Program-made: the position numbers and the translations under genes | Origin: an uncultured Candidatus Melainabacteria bacterium | GTDB lineage: Bacteria; Cyanobacteriota; Vampirovibrionia; Gastranaerophilales; Gastranaerophilaceae | DNA: 64,000 bases | Direction of reading: 5' to 3' | Assembly (NCBI GenBank): GCA_934757155.1 | Contig: CAKVLI010000007.1 | Coordinates: 10,328-74,327, forward strand | Shown: one piece after another, positions 33,807 through 42,659 of the stretch | Layout: each line of letters begins with the position of its first letter | Numbering within the stretch: the first letter of the stretch is position 1 | The notes under the pieces: model-generated | What the model was told of the DNA's origin: nothing | Database searches by the model: none | What the model saw: the letters and a program-made list of their open reading frames with translations, nothing else

Positions 33807-34925
33807 ATGAATATTCAGCCGATAACTCAACAAAGTTTTAAAGGTTATGACGCACGTCCGCTCAAAGGTTTTCTTATGAGTTTAAATTGCCGTGGAATTG
33901 CGGACGAGATGGCTGCAATCGGTAAAAAAGAAAATTTCAAAATTTTTACGGCTTATGACCCAAATCGAGGTGGTACAGGTGAATTTATACCGCCTTACAA
34001 AAAGTCGACCGATGGACTTTGGGTGCAAGATTTTTGGATGATAGTAAAAAATAAACTTATGGTTTTTGATTGTGACAAAAGGAGTGAATCAATCAAGAAC
34101 TTTTTTAACCTAAAATATGATTTCACAGAAAAAATTATGCGCAAAACAGAAGAATTTACCAGTCTGAATAGCCGATTAAAGGAATTGGTAACAAGAGTTT
34201 TTGAAGATCCCGCTTACATGTCAGAATTCAACACAAAACAAATGATGATAAGAGAGTTGCAAGACAAAGCACACATTGCGGGCGGAAATATTTTCATCGT
34301 AAAAAACGGCAACAAAGACGAAGTGCTTGTTGGCGAAGACGAATTAGAAAATTATTCACTTGATGAAATAGGTGGAATGTATTGCGCAGACAAAGTTGTT
34401 GCTCTTCCACAAATGGATTTTCATTTGGATTTGTTTATTCGCCCGTTGGATAAAAAAAGAATTTTACTTGCAGATGACGATTTAACTTTAGAGCTATTAA
34501 AAAAACATTCGTCAAAATATACAGGACGTTTTGAATATGAGATGGAATGTAACGACCTTGCTAAAGCTGATGAAGTCGCAAAAATTCTTGAAGAAAACGA
34601 CTACGAAGTAATTCGTGTCCCAGGGAGAGTTTATATTGAAGGCTTGAATACATTGGACGGCAGGTCTTATTTGAGTCACAGATGTAATTATATAAACGCA
34701 AATGTTATTAAAAATCCGGACGGAGATTTGGTTTATATAACAAACAAATCTGATATAAACAAAAAGGTTGGTTTTGATTTTGAGGGAGAATTTATTAAAT
34801 CTATTTCTCCTTACGTTAAAAAAGAAAAAGTATATTTTATACAAGGCAAAGATAATTTTGTTGCAAGAAAAATGTTAAGGAATTACCATGGAGGAATCCA
34901 TTGTGCATGTACGGAGGTCTTATGA
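33807..34925 (+). CDS. Pentein-superfamily hydrolase (agmatine/peptidylarginine deiminase-like) with N-terminal SFKG peptide
   Basis: This 372-residue protein has a guanidino-group-modifying pentein fold. Motifs in order are GGNIFIVKNG...VLVGEDELENY (the GG-N loop), MDFHLDLFIRPL with the His-x-Asp pair, and a C-terminal GGIHCACTEVL matching the catalytic Cys motif of agmatine deiminase. In typical relatives an acidic residue precedes the GG-N loop; here it is Ala, so activity may differ. The N-terminus MNIQPITQQSFKG has a signature shared with other proteins here. The ATG at 33807 is preferred; an in-frame GTG 63 bp upstream lacks a clear ribosome site. It overlaps the next small gene by four bases. 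The substrate is unknown. Confidence 0.75.
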   Translation: MNIQPITQQSFKGYDARPLKGFLMSLNCRGIADEMAAIGKKENFKIFTAYDPNRGGTGEFIPPYKKSTDGLWVQDFWMIVKNKLMVFDCDKRSESIKNFFNLKYDFTEKIMRKTEEFTSLNSRLKELVTRVFEDPAYMSEFNTKQMMIRELQDKAHIAGGNIFIVKNGNKDEVLVGEDELENYSLDEIGGMYCADKVVALPQMDFHLDLFIRPLDKKRILLADDDLTLELLKKHSSKYTGRFEYEMECNDLAKADEVAKILEENDYEVIRVPGRVYIEGLNTLDGRSYLSHRCNYINANVIKNPDGDLVYITNKSDINKKVGFDFEGEFIKSISPYVKKEKVYFIQGKDNFVARKMLRNYHGGIHCACTEVL

Positions 34926-35149
34926 CAAGAATTCAAAGCGTAGATAACACTCAAAGAAAACCATTTTTAACACCGGTGAAAACAGGTATAGCTGCAACAG
35001 CCGGTATTGCTTTAACAACGGCTAGAGCATTTACAAATTCAAAAGTATTAAACAAATCCCACAAAGTTGTCGGTATAATAACGGCTGTTCTGACTCTTTT
35101 ACATATCGGAACGGTTATGTTTTATCATCACAAGTACAAAAAAATGTAA
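34922..35149 (+). CDS. Small membrane protein, pentein-gene partner
   Basis: This 75-residue protein starts within the end of the pentein gene (ATGA overlap), with GGAGG at 34913-34917 well placed for the ATG at 34922. Two hydrophobic segments are visible, TGIAATAGIALTTARAF and KVVGIITAVLTLLHIGTVMFY, the second the more convincing membrane helix. The C-terminus YHHKYKKM is basic. Function unknown. The tight coupling suggests it works with the pentein protein. Confidence 0.7.
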   Translation: MTRIQSVDNTQRKPFLTPVKTGIAATAGIALTTARAFTNSKVLNKSHKVVGIITAVLTLLHIGTVMFYHHKYKKM

Positions 35150-35259
35150 CAAATTAGACTTGTTAATATTACACTTTTTTAATCTTTATTATACAATTAT
35201 CTTGAGAGGTGCGAAAACAAAAACGTGGAACTTATTCGCATACTTCACGAGGCTACAAA

Positions 35260-35934
35260 ATGTTTAACGAAATTAAAACGCATGAAATCACTGTCGACAT
35301 TGTTATTTTAACAATCAAGAACGATGCACTTCAGGTTTTGCTTGTCAAACGTAATAACGAACCTTTTAAAGACAAATGGGCAATTCCGGGTGGATATGTA
35401 AGAATGTCCGAAAATCTTGACGAAGCTGCAATGAGAGTTTTGAAAGAAAAAACCAACGTAGATAACATCTATCTTGAACAGCTTTATACATTCGGTGATC
35501 CATTGAGACACCCTGTTTCGAGAGTTATAACGGTTGCATATTTTGCTTTGATAAGAGCAGAAGATTTTAATGTTGTTACTACTCCGGATTTGAGTTGGCA
35601 TAAAGTTTTTGACCTCCCACCTTTGGCATTCGACCACGAAGAAATTATCCAATACTCACTCAAACGTACTCGAGAAAGACTGGAAATGTGTCCGGTTGCA
35701 TACCAATTATTGAACGAAAAATTTACACTTACTGAAATGCAAAAAGCTTATGAAATGATTATGCAGAAAAAGCTTGATAAGCGTAATTTTAGAAAAAAAG
35801 TTATTACAACAGAAGGCTTGAGAGAACTTAACGAATTTTCTAAATCAAGTTCTAAAAGACCTGCAAGACTTTACACCTTTGATAACATTAAATTGAACTC
35901 AAAAAGAGCGCATTTTATCAGAGGTAAAGCTTAA
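35260..35934 (+). CDS. NrtR-like Nudix-family transcriptional regulator
   Basis: The 224 residues combine a Nudix domain (about 10-145) with a C-terminal winged helix (about 150-215). The Nudix box starts as expected, GYVRMSENLDEAAMRVLKE, but continues KTNV, so the REUXEE core is degenerate and hydrolase activity is probably lost. This is the known design of NrtR, which senses ADP-ribose-type ligands and represses NAD-metabolism genes. The ATG at 35260 has an ACGAGG ribosome site; a GTG further upstream is unlikely. A promoter-like TTATTATACAAT lies upstream. No NAD gene is adjacent, so its target is unknown. Active ADP-ribose pyrophosphatase is the less likely alternative. Confidence 0.82.
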   Translation: MFNEIKTHEITVDIVILTIKNDALQVLLVKRNNEPFKDKWAIPGGYVRMSENLDEAAMRVLKEKTNVDNIYLEQLYTFGDPLRHPVSRVITVAYFALIRAEDFNVVTTPDLSWHKVFDLPPLAFDHEEIIQYSLKRTRERLEMCPVAYQLLNEKFTLTEMQKAYEMIMQKKLDKRNFRKKVITTEGLRELNEFSKSSSKRPARLYTFDNIKLNSKRAHFIRGKA

Positions 35935-35953
35935 TAGAAAAAGGAGAAATATT

Positions 35954-36178
35954 TTGCTTACACTAGTTTGGACTATACAAGTCGTATCAGCAGTATTATT
36001 AATCGTACTTGTCTTAATGCATTCACCAAAAGGCGATGGCATCGCAGGGATTGGTAACGCAGCACAAATGTTCAGCTCTCAAAAAAGTGCTGAAAAAGGG
36101 CTAAACAAACTTACTGCAATAATGGCAGGTATATTCGTTGTATGTGTGTTTTTGTTAGGTTTTGGTATTATCAAATAA
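35954..36178 (+). CDS. secG: Preprotein translocase subunit SecG
   Basis: This is the small auxiliary subunit of the SecYEG channel. The 74 residues have two membrane helices (LVWTIQVVSAVLLIVLVLMH and LTAIMAGIFVVCVFLLGFG) separated by the characteristic cytoplasmic SPKGDGIAGIGNAAQMFSSQKSA. The start is TTG at 35954, with AGGAG eight bases upstream and no competing ATG. It follows the NrtR-like gene by 19 bp and could share its transcript. Confidence 0.93.
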   Translation: MLTLVWTIQVVSAVLLIVLVLMHSPKGDGIAGIGNAAQMFSSQKSAEKGLNKLTAIMAGIFVVCVFLLGFGIIK

Positions 36179-36180
36179 CC

Positions 36181-36209
36181 TTGACAAAACATAGAAAATC
36201 GTAAATAAT
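36181..36209 (+). promoter_or_regulatory. Sigma-70-type promoter for a candidate sRNA
   Basis: TTGACA (36181-36186), a 17-bp spacer and AATAAT (36204-36209) make a strong promoter immediately after the secG stop. No plus-strand gene follows, which is why an RNA gene is suspected. Confidence 0.6.
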
Positions 36210-36215
36210 GTGTAC

Positions 36216-36326
36216 ATAGGGGGAAGCCCTTAAGAGTCAGTTTCTCAAGAGCTTCGCTTCATACCCTATAACCATAAAAGAACAATTTTAAGAACCGTTA
36301 TAATTGCCGTTATGACGGTTTTTATT
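36216..36326 (+). ncRNA. Candidate structured small RNA, promoter to terminator
   Basis: About 110 nt lie between a promoter and a terminator with no open frame. ATAGGG (36216-36221) pairs with CCCTAT (36264-36269), inside which GAAGC (36223-36227) pairs with GCTTC (36256-36260). A further arm CTT..GAG / CTC..GAG surrounds TCAGTTT. The 3' hairpin AACCGT/ACGGTT (36293-36320) is followed by TTTATTATT. It does not carry the SRP RNA core and is not obviously 6S or tmRNA, so it is either novel or a family I do not recognise. Confidence 0.45.
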
Positions 36327-36348
36327 ATTCTTACAGTCATATTAATCA

Positions 36349-36395
36349 CCCCCTTTCCGACCGATTTCTTCACATAATCGTGTGTGTCGGCGGGG
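36349..36395. other. Second hairpin between the sRNA and the HExxH gene
   Basis: CCCC (36349-36352) and CCGAC (36357-36361) pair with GTCGG (36386-36390) and GGGG (36392-36395), with an internal GAT/ATC pairing. The strand is unclear. It might be an RNA element or the 3' end signal of the minus-strand protease gene. The rest of this gap shows nothing further. Confidence 0.4.
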
Positions 36396-36454
36396 AGTGT
36401 AGGTACTACCCGTTTTTTATTCTACAACATATTTTCCCATATGTCCATCAGCTC

Positions 36455-37717
36455 TCACACGCTAAATGCAGGACCTTTAAAACGTTTATACAATTCCTTT
36501 GCTTCATCAGAAATTTTTGTTCCACGCAAGATTTCAGCGTATGTTTCTGCTACAAATTCAAGAGGTGATTTCGTTGCATAATAAGATATTCCGGCTGCAA
36601 TTTGTTGCTCTTTGGCATTATTTATAAATTCTTCTGTTATCGAATTGTCTGTAATGCCCCATTCTTTCAACTCTTCTAAACTCCCCATTTTATTATAAGC
36701 AGCTTTTGCAGCTTTTTCATGTTGGAGATGCCCTAATTCGTGATAAATAGTATGATAAGGATTTGCAGGTTTTATATTGAATACCACCTTTCCGTTAGAG
36801 CCTTTAATCAAGGTTTTCAGTATTTCTGCTTGTTCTTTTGTACCCAACGCTTCAATATCCGTGAAAGTTAATTTTTTCGCACCGCCGTTTTTTGTTGTCC
36901 AAGAAATATCTTTCAAACCTGTGCTTTTGAAGATATTTTTTATAGTTTCCAGTGGAGATAGATTAATCTTTGCACACACATTGTTGACATTTCTCAAAGA
37001 ATCGTGAAGAAGCATTTTATCATTCCAAGAAAAGGCATTTGGATTTCCTTTGTATTTGTTCAACAACTGTTCAATTTTCTTAGCTTCTTCTCCGGATTGC
37101 AGAAAATCAGATAATTTATAAATATTATCTTTTTCTGACAAACTTTTATTTTTGAGCAATACATTTATTCTTTTCTTTATGCCTGAGTCAATATTTTTTA
37201 TAAATTCCGGATTGATATTTATATAATGTCCGCCCAATTTTTCCACATAAGCGGTCATAGCGATTGCCCCTTTGTCTATCAGTTCTGCATCGGAAATAAC
37301 ACTGATTGGCATCGTTGCCTTGCCTTTAGAATGGTTAAAGATATCCGACAATCCTTTATTTACCCAATTAATAACTTCCAAATTATCTAAATCATAATTT
37401 TTTATTCCAAGGTTTTCTTTCCCCCATTTAACCGCTTCTTCAATGTTTTTTGCCTCTTTAAAATCCAGATGTTGTAACGCTTCTTTGGCTTGTGAAGATT
37501 TACCTTTGGCAAGTAAAGCTATCGCAATTGCGATTGAACCAACTGCACCAAGTCCTATTCCTATTTTTGCACCTTTAGATAAACCTCGTTTCTTGCCTTG
37601 AATTTCAATGGTGTCATTTTGTATGTCAGGAATTGTTGCAGCCTTGAAACTAACGACATTTTTTTGAATAGCCGCATTATTATAATTTGTTAACGGTGAA
37701 TTTGTAATAATAGTCAT
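36455..37717 (-). CDS. Putative HExxH zinc metallopeptidase with N-terminal VSFKA peptide and a membrane helix
   Basis: This is a 420-residue protein. The C-terminal part has HELGHLQHE (about residue 328), the HExxH zinc motif, and EFVAETYAEIL about 60 residues later that can supply a third glutamate ligand, as in gluzincin-type peptidases. The N-terminus (IQKNVVSFKA) carries the shared F-[KRH]-[GAS] signature. A hydrophobic helix, GAKIGIGLGAVGSIAIAIALL (about 50-70), likely anchors it in a membrane. The middle is helical and Lys/Glu-rich. The substrate is unknown and no inhibitor or partner is adjacent. Activity is inferred from the motif only. Confidence 0.65.
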   Translation of the reverse strand: MTIITNSPLTNYNNAAIQKNVVSFKAATIPDIQNDTIEIQGKKRGLSKGAKIGIGLGAVGSIAIAIALLAKGKSSQAKEALQHLDFKEAKNIEEAVKWGKENLGIKNYDLDNLEVINWVNKGLSDIFNHSKGKATMPISVISDAELIDKGAIAMTAYVEKLGGHYININPEFIKNIDSGIKKRINVLLKNKSLSEKDNIYKLSDFLQSGEEAKKIEQLLNKYKGNPNAFSWNDKMLLHDSLRNVNNVCAKINLSPLETIKNIFKSTGLKDISWTTKNGGAKKLTFTDIEALGTKEQAEILKTLIKGSNGKVVFNIKPANPYHTIYHELGHLQHEKAAKAAYNKMGSLEELKEWGITDNSITEEFINNAKEQQIAAGISYYATKSPLEFVAETYAEILRGTKISDEAKELYKRFKGPAFSV

Positions 37718-37816
37718 AGCAACTTTTTTATCTTCTACTATATTTATATAAAGTATTGTAAATCAAAAAAATTGCCTTATTTTTTTAAATGTAAAGTTAA
37801 GTTTTAAAAACCATTC

Positions 37817-39082
37817 TTATATTACCCCGTATTTTCTTCCAAGCTGAGTGAGTATTTCTACCGCTCTATCAAGGTGGGAGTACTTAAGCGATTTCATAAC
37901 ACAGAGTCGAAGTCTGCATTCTTTTCTGCGAACAGCAGGATAAGTTACGACATTTGTGTACACGCCTTGGTCTTTTAAATCCTTGTGTAATCTGAATAAT
38001 GTGCCTTCATCATAAATCATTACCGGCACAATTGCCGACTCTCCTTCCGGAACTTTGAACCCTTTTTGGATAAGTTTTTCTTTTAGATAATTTGTCTTTT
38101 TTAAAAGTTCTTTTCTTCCTGCGCTATCTGTTTCAAATTGTTTAAAAACTTCTATTAATCCACCTGCCGTAGGCGCCGGAAGTGCTGTTGAAAAGAAATA
38201 AGTTCTTGCGTAAAGTCTTAAATACTGAACGATTTCTTTTGATGCGGCACAATATCCACCAAGTCCTGCGGGAGATTTACTCAACATTCCGACATTCAAA
38301 TCGATTTTACCAAGAAGTCCGTATTTTTCTGCCGTTCCTTTTCCTGTTGGTCCTACAATGCCTAATCCGTGCGCATCATCTACCATAACAGCCGCGTTGT
38401 AACGCTTTGCTAAAGAGAATATTTCATCAAGTTTAGCGGTCTCTCCGGACATTGAAAATACGCCATCTGTAATTATCAATCTGCCGGAGTTTGCGGAATC
38501 CAATCTGGAAAGGATTTTTTCTAAATATTCCATATTTCCGTGCGGAAAAACTTTGATTTCTGCACCCGAAAGTACGCATCCGTCAAAAATTGAGGCATGA
38601 TTTGCGCTGTCATTAATTATCACATCGCCTTTGCCGCACAGAGCCGAAACAACACCGATGTTTGTCCCGTAACCGCTTGGAAAAACAATGGCGTCTTCTG
38701 TGTGATAAAACTTTGCAATTCTCTCTTCAAGCTCTCTGTGTAAATCACTCAATCCGGTGTAATTTGAAACCGCTCCCATTCCATTTCCGTACTTGGAAAG
38801 AGCTTTTTGGGAGGCGCGCAAAACTTTTCTATCTGTTCCCATGTTAAGATAAGAATTTGAGCCAAGCATGATTACTTCGTGAACTTCGCCGTTTTTCTCT
38901 TTTATTTTGCAAGTTGGTGTTGTGCATCCAAGGCTTTGCATACCCAAGCCTTCATTTCCTGTTAGGACGCCACTTGCCAAAATTTCGTTGACGCGGTGTA
39001 CTTTGTCAAAAAGATGTTCTCCGCTTTTTGTGGTTATAAAATCTTCAAACTTTGATTCGCTAAGCTGTTGTTTTTCTTGCAT
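37817..39082 (-). CDS. Alpha-oxoamine synthase (BioF / KBL-like PLP enzyme)
   Basis: This 421-residue PLP enzyme joins an amino acid with an acyl-CoA thioester. Motifs include SNSYLNMGTDRKVL, NYTGLSDLHRELEERIA, the PLP stretch VMVDDAHGLGIVGPTGKG, and the Schiff-base lysine in GMLSKSPAGLGGY. BioF (8-amino-7-oxononanoate synthase) and 2-amino-3-ketobutyrate CoA ligase share these. bioA and bioD lie about 6 kb away, which favours a biotin role, but it is not in their operon and a KBL or serine-palmitoyltransferase-like role remains possible. Compared with typical BioF (about 380-390 aa) it has a ~40-residue N-terminal extension. Confidence 0.8.
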   Translation of the reverse strand: MQEKQQLSESKFEDFITTKSGEHLFDKVHRVNEILASGVLTGNEGLGMQSLGCTTPTCKIKEKNGEVHEVIMLGSNSYLNMGTDRKVLRASQKALSKYGNGMGAVSNYTGLSDLHRELEERIAKFYHTEDAIVFPSGYGTNIGVVSALCGKGDVIINDSANHASIFDGCVLSGAEIKVFPHGNMEYLEKILSRLDSANSGRLIITDGVFSMSGETAKLDEIFSLAKRYNAAVMVDDAHGLGIVGPTGKGTAEKYGLLGKIDLNVGMLSKSPAGLGGYCAASKEIVQYLRLYARTYFFSTALPAPTAGGLIEVFKQFETDSAGRKELLKKTNYLKEKLIQKGFKVPEGESAIVPVMIYDEGTLFRLHKDLKDQGVYTNVVTYPAVRRKECRLRLCVMKSLKYSHLDRAVEILTQLGRKYGVI

Positions 39083-39211
39083 TTACCTCTTCCTTATATT
39101 CAGTGATTCTATGGTGATTTTAATAAGAATTGTGGTAAAAGATTATTCCCCGATTGTGTAAACGTTGTGTTATAATGGATAAATAAATCTAACTAAAAGG
39201 CGGACATAAAT

Positions 39212-39688
39212 ATGACAATTGCAATCTATCCGGGAAGTTTTGATCCCATTACAAACGGACATCTTGATATTTTGAAAAGCGGCTCTGAAATTTTTGACAA
39301 AGTTATTATTGCTATCTCTTATAACGCAAATAAGCAAGGTTTTTTGCCGGTTGAAACTCGAGTAGATTTAATTCGTAAGAGTATTGAAGGATTAAAAAAT
39401 GTCGAAGTAGATTATTTTGCCGGATTAACGGTAGATTACGCGAGAAAAAAAGGTGCTTGTGTTCTTTTGAGAGGGTTGAGAACCTCATTTGACTTTGAAT
39501 ACGAGCTTCAACTTTCACAAACAAACAATGCTCTTATGAAAGATTTGAAAACAGTATTTTTGATTACAAAACCGGAGTACAATTTTATTTCATCATCAAT
39601 GGTTCGAGAGATATTGGCAAACAAGGGTGATATTTCAAAATTTGTGCCTAAGCCTGTTAAACATTATTTTGACCATTACAAAGTTTAA
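39212..39688 (+). CDS. coaD: Phosphopantetheine adenylyltransferase
   Basis: This enzyme transfers AMP to 4'-phosphopantetheine in coenzyme A synthesis. The nucleotidyltransferase motif is IAIYPGSFDPITNGHLDI with the T/HxGH-type signature. The second motif, LLRGLRTSFDFEYELQLSQTNN, contains the conserved Arg, and the C-terminal FISSSMVREI completes the family pattern. The 158-aa length is standard. It has its own upstream region, and its last four bases overlap the end of the convergent cheA. Confidence 0.97.
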   Translation: MTIAIYPGSFDPITNGHLDILKSGSEIFDKVIIAISYNANKQGFLPVETRVDLIRKSIEGLKNVEVDYFAGLTVDYARKKGACVLLRGLRTSFDFEYELQLSQTNNALMKDLKTVFLITKPEYNFISSSMVREILANKGDISKFVPKPVKHYFDHYKV

Positions 39689-42654
39689 ACATGATGTTTT
39701 GAAATAATTTCTTTAACCTTTTCGATAAGTTCATTTTGGCTAAAGTGGTCTTTTTGTATGTAATTATCAATCCTGAATTTCTTGAGTCGTTTCATTGCAA
39801 CATCTTTTGCCAAAGAACTTATTACAAAAATTGGAATATCCATATACATTTCATCAGTTCTAAGTTTTTCAACAAATTCATAACCATCAATTCTTGGCAT
39901 AGTTATATCCGTGATAATCAGATCATAATGGTTTAATTTTAATTTAATCATTGCTTCTGACGCATCAATAACTGCATCGACCGTATATCCGACATTTGTC
40001 AGGATATTTTTAATCATTGAACGTGTTGTCATTGAATCATCAACAACGAGGATTCGTTTATACGATAGAACATCAGAGGTTAATAACGGCGTTGAAGATG
40101 ATGCAATTGCCTTATTAAAATCATGATGTAATATATCTTGCATGTTGAGGATTAAACAAAGCTCGCCTGATGCAAGGTTTGTGATACCTGAAACATTTTT
40201 AACTTTATATAATGGCGGTGAAAGTTTTTTCTGGAGAATATCCTGATCGCCAAGTAACTTATCAACAACCAAACCGATTGATTTTTCGTCTGATTCAATA
40301 ATCAAGACAGTTTCCTTTTCTCCTCTTGGAATAGGTTTTAAACCTAAAATATCTGAAAGGTAATACAGAGGAAGAATCTTGTTGTTATAAACAATTGAAC
40401 GAGTTCCGTTGTTTGTTTTGATTTCATCCTGTCTTTTAAGAATAAATGTAGTAATCATTTGGATAGGAATTGCAAACACTTGTTCTGAAATTTTTACAAG
40501 GAATACTCTCAAAGTGGTCAATGTTACAGGAATTTCGATGTGAACACAGCTTCCTTTTCCGAATTCTGATATAACTTTAACTTTTCCATTAAGTTGAGAA
40601 ATCTTTGTTTTAACGACATCCAAACCAATACCTCTGCCGGATATACTCGTGATAGAATCTCCGGTTGTAAATCCCGGCCAGAAAATGATGTTCATTATGG
40701 CTTCATCTGACATGGAATCAATATCTTCTTGAGTCAGAAAACCTCTTGAGACAGCTCTGTCTTTAATTTTTTCGAGGTTAAACCCCTGCCCATCATCAAC
40801 GACATCAATAATAACTTTGTTATCATCCTGTTTTGCAGAAAGAAGAATTTTGCCAACAGGACTTTTTCCCGCCATAAGTCTGTCTTCTTTTGTTTCGATA
40901 CCGTGGTCAATTGCGTTTCTCAGGATGTGGATTAAAGGTGTTTTTATTTCTTCAATAATCTTTTTATCAGCGCAGGTTTCTTTGCCTTCTATCTCAAAAT
41001 CAATATCTTTGCCTTTTTCTGTTGCGATATCTCTTACCATTCTAGAGAAGGAGTTAAACACAGTAGAAATCGGCAAAACTCTGATATTTTTGACCATTGA
41101 TTCCATTTCATCAATGATAAGTCTCATTTTCATATCGTCTTCTTTAGATGAACGATATAGGGAATTCAGGTCATAGATGGTCTTTGATACATTTTGTGTA
41201 ATATCAGAAAGAAGAGCAAAAACTTGCTTTACGAAAGCTGCCGTGTATTGCTCGCTGTTTCCGCTCTGTAGGTATTTTCGGTTGTAATATCTCAAAAAGT
41301 TTGAAGTCTTTAACAAATCTTTTTGACAGTTCTCGTTACCGTTTTTAATAGCATCAATTTTATCAAGATTTTTTTCTGTTTTAATCTTTGTGATAATCAA
41401 TTCTCCAAGCTGGTTGACAAGCAAATCGAGTTTTTGCGCGCTAACGTGAAGAGTTTTGATTTCTGTTGAGGAGCTTCCTTTGCTTGCAACGGAGGATTGG
41501 GTGGAAAGGTTTTTGATTTCACTTACACCGGTATCTTTTTTGAAATTCAAATCGAGCAATTGCTTCATAATTTCCAATTGCTGAATAATCAAATCTCCGT
41601 CAATACTTTCATTCGGAGAAGCACAGTATTCCAAACCGCTTTTGAGAGTCTGGGTCATTTGTTCCTCAAGCTGAACAGAGTTTTCTATAATAAAATCAAG
41701 AATTTCAATAATCATATTGACAATTTCCATAATATTGGAATCGTCAACTTGTTCTCTTAATTTTAGAATATCGTCTTTGATTTCGTTTGCATAAACGCTG
41801 CTCCCTTGAAGCATGGTCATTTTTTCCGCAATATCAAAGAAGGTAATATCAGTTGCCTCTGTATCTATGCAGGATGTGTTGAATTTTGCTGCGGCAGAAC
41901 TTAATTCATTTCTCATTTCCAAAATTTCGCTTATGGTGAATGTGTTTGTTGCATTCATTACGAAATCAAGTTTTGTAAGAACATTTTGAAGAGCGGTTTT
42001 TACTTCATACAAGTCAGAATCTTTTAAAGACTCGTATATTTTTGCAATATCTTCTCTTAGAATGACTATGTCCTGAGATTCTTCTTCCGGTATAATACTG
42101 TCAATTACTTCGAAGCTGGTATTAAATAGCGAGTTTATTTCCTCTTGTTTGGCTTGAAGTTCTGATAGCTGTCCCTTGTCAGAGTCTGCATAATCGATGA
42201 TGGCTTCTGTTGGAGTATCTTCACCGTGTTGTGTGCTAACATGAAGCTCTACATCATGGAGGTATTCCAGTGTAGAAAGTGTCGGATTAAACTCATCATC
42301 AATAATTTCACGACAATTTTTTACGGATTCTTGAAGATATTTGGAAACCAATTCAAGAGCTTTTGTAATTGTGGTTATATTTTCGTGACTCAAAGCTACA
42401 TGAGTTGTGTTGACCGCATCAAAGATATCTTCAATCTTGTGTATGATTGTTTGGATGTTGTTAAATCCGACCATACGAATAGCACCTTTTATGCTGTGCA
42501 TATCTTGATAAAGAACAGCCGCAAGCTCCCTGTTGTTTGGTTCTTTTTCGAATTCCAACAGGTTTTCAAAGATGCGCTCAAGAATCTCCTCAGACTCCGT
42601 CTGGAAGATGCTCATAAGCTCCTTCGTGTTGTTTTCATTCTCTTGAAAATCCAA
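39685..42654 (-). CDS. cheA: Hybrid CheA histidine kinase with C-terminal receiver
   Basis: This 989-residue kinase is organised as HPt (phospho-acceptor His53 in MHSIKGAIRM), a long helical stretch (about 120-390) without another clear acceptor His, then dimerisation, HATPase (N-box HILRNAIDHGIET, G-boxes DVVDDGQGF and SGRGIGLDVV), CheW-like coupling domain, and a C-terminal REC domain (ILVVDDSMTTRS, phospho-acceptor Asp in LIITDITMPR). Hybrid CheA proteins are common in systems that control type IV pili. It follows the MCP by five bases, so the pair is one operon. No CheR, CheB or stand-alone CheY is present in the window. Confidence 0.93.
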   Translation of the reverse strand: MDFQENENNTKELMSIFQTESEEILERIFENLLEFEKEPNNRELAAVLYQDMHSIKGAIRMVGFNNIQTIIHKIEDIFDAVNTTHVALSHENITTITKALELVSKYLQESVKNCREIIDDEFNPTLSTLEYLHDVELHVSTQHGEDTPTEAIIDYADSDKGQLSELQAKQEEINSLFNTSFEVIDSIIPEEESQDIVILREDIAKIYESLKDSDLYEVKTALQNVLTKLDFVMNATNTFTISEILEMRNELSSAAAKFNTSCIDTEATDITFFDIAEKMTMLQGSSVYANEIKDDILKLREQVDDSNIMEIVNMIIEILDFIIENSVQLEEQMTQTLKSGLEYCASPNESIDGDLIIQQLEIMKQLLDLNFKKDTGVSEIKNLSTQSSVASKGSSSTEIKTLHVSAQKLDLLVNQLGELIITKIKTEKNLDKIDAIKNGNENCQKDLLKTSNFLRYYNRKYLQSGNSEQYTAAFVKQVFALLSDITQNVSKTIYDLNSLYRSSKEDDMKMRLIIDEMESMVKNIRVLPISTVFNSFSRMVRDIATEKGKDIDFEIEGKETCADKKIIEEIKTPLIHILRNAIDHGIETKEDRLMAGKSPVGKILLSAKQDDNKVIIDVVDDGQGFNLEKIKDRAVSRGFLTQEDIDSMSDEAIMNIIFWPGFTTGDSITSISGRGIGLDVVKTKISQLNGKVKVISEFGKGSCVHIEIPVTLTTLRVFLVKISEQVFAIPIQMITTFILKRQDEIKTNNGTRSIVYNNKILPLYYLSDILGLKPIPRGEKETVLIIESDEKSIGLVVDKLLGDQDILQKKLSPPLYKVKNVSGITNLASGELCLILNMQDILHHDFNKAIASSSTPLLTSDVLSYKRILVVDDSMTTRSMIKNILTNVGYTVDAVIDASEAMIKLKLNHYDLIITDITMPRIDGYEFVEKLRTDEMYMDIPIFVISSLAKDVAMKRLKKFRIDNYIQKDHFSQNELIEKVKEIISKHHV

Positions 42655-42659
42655 TTAAG

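Noticed and set aside
36216..36326. SRP RNA as identity of the candidate sRNA
   Set aside because: The SRP core loop sequence and asymmetric internal loop are not present.
36380..36581. Plus-strand frames between the sRNA and the HExxH gene
   Set aside because: They run antisense into the HExxH gene 3' end and have no ribosome site.
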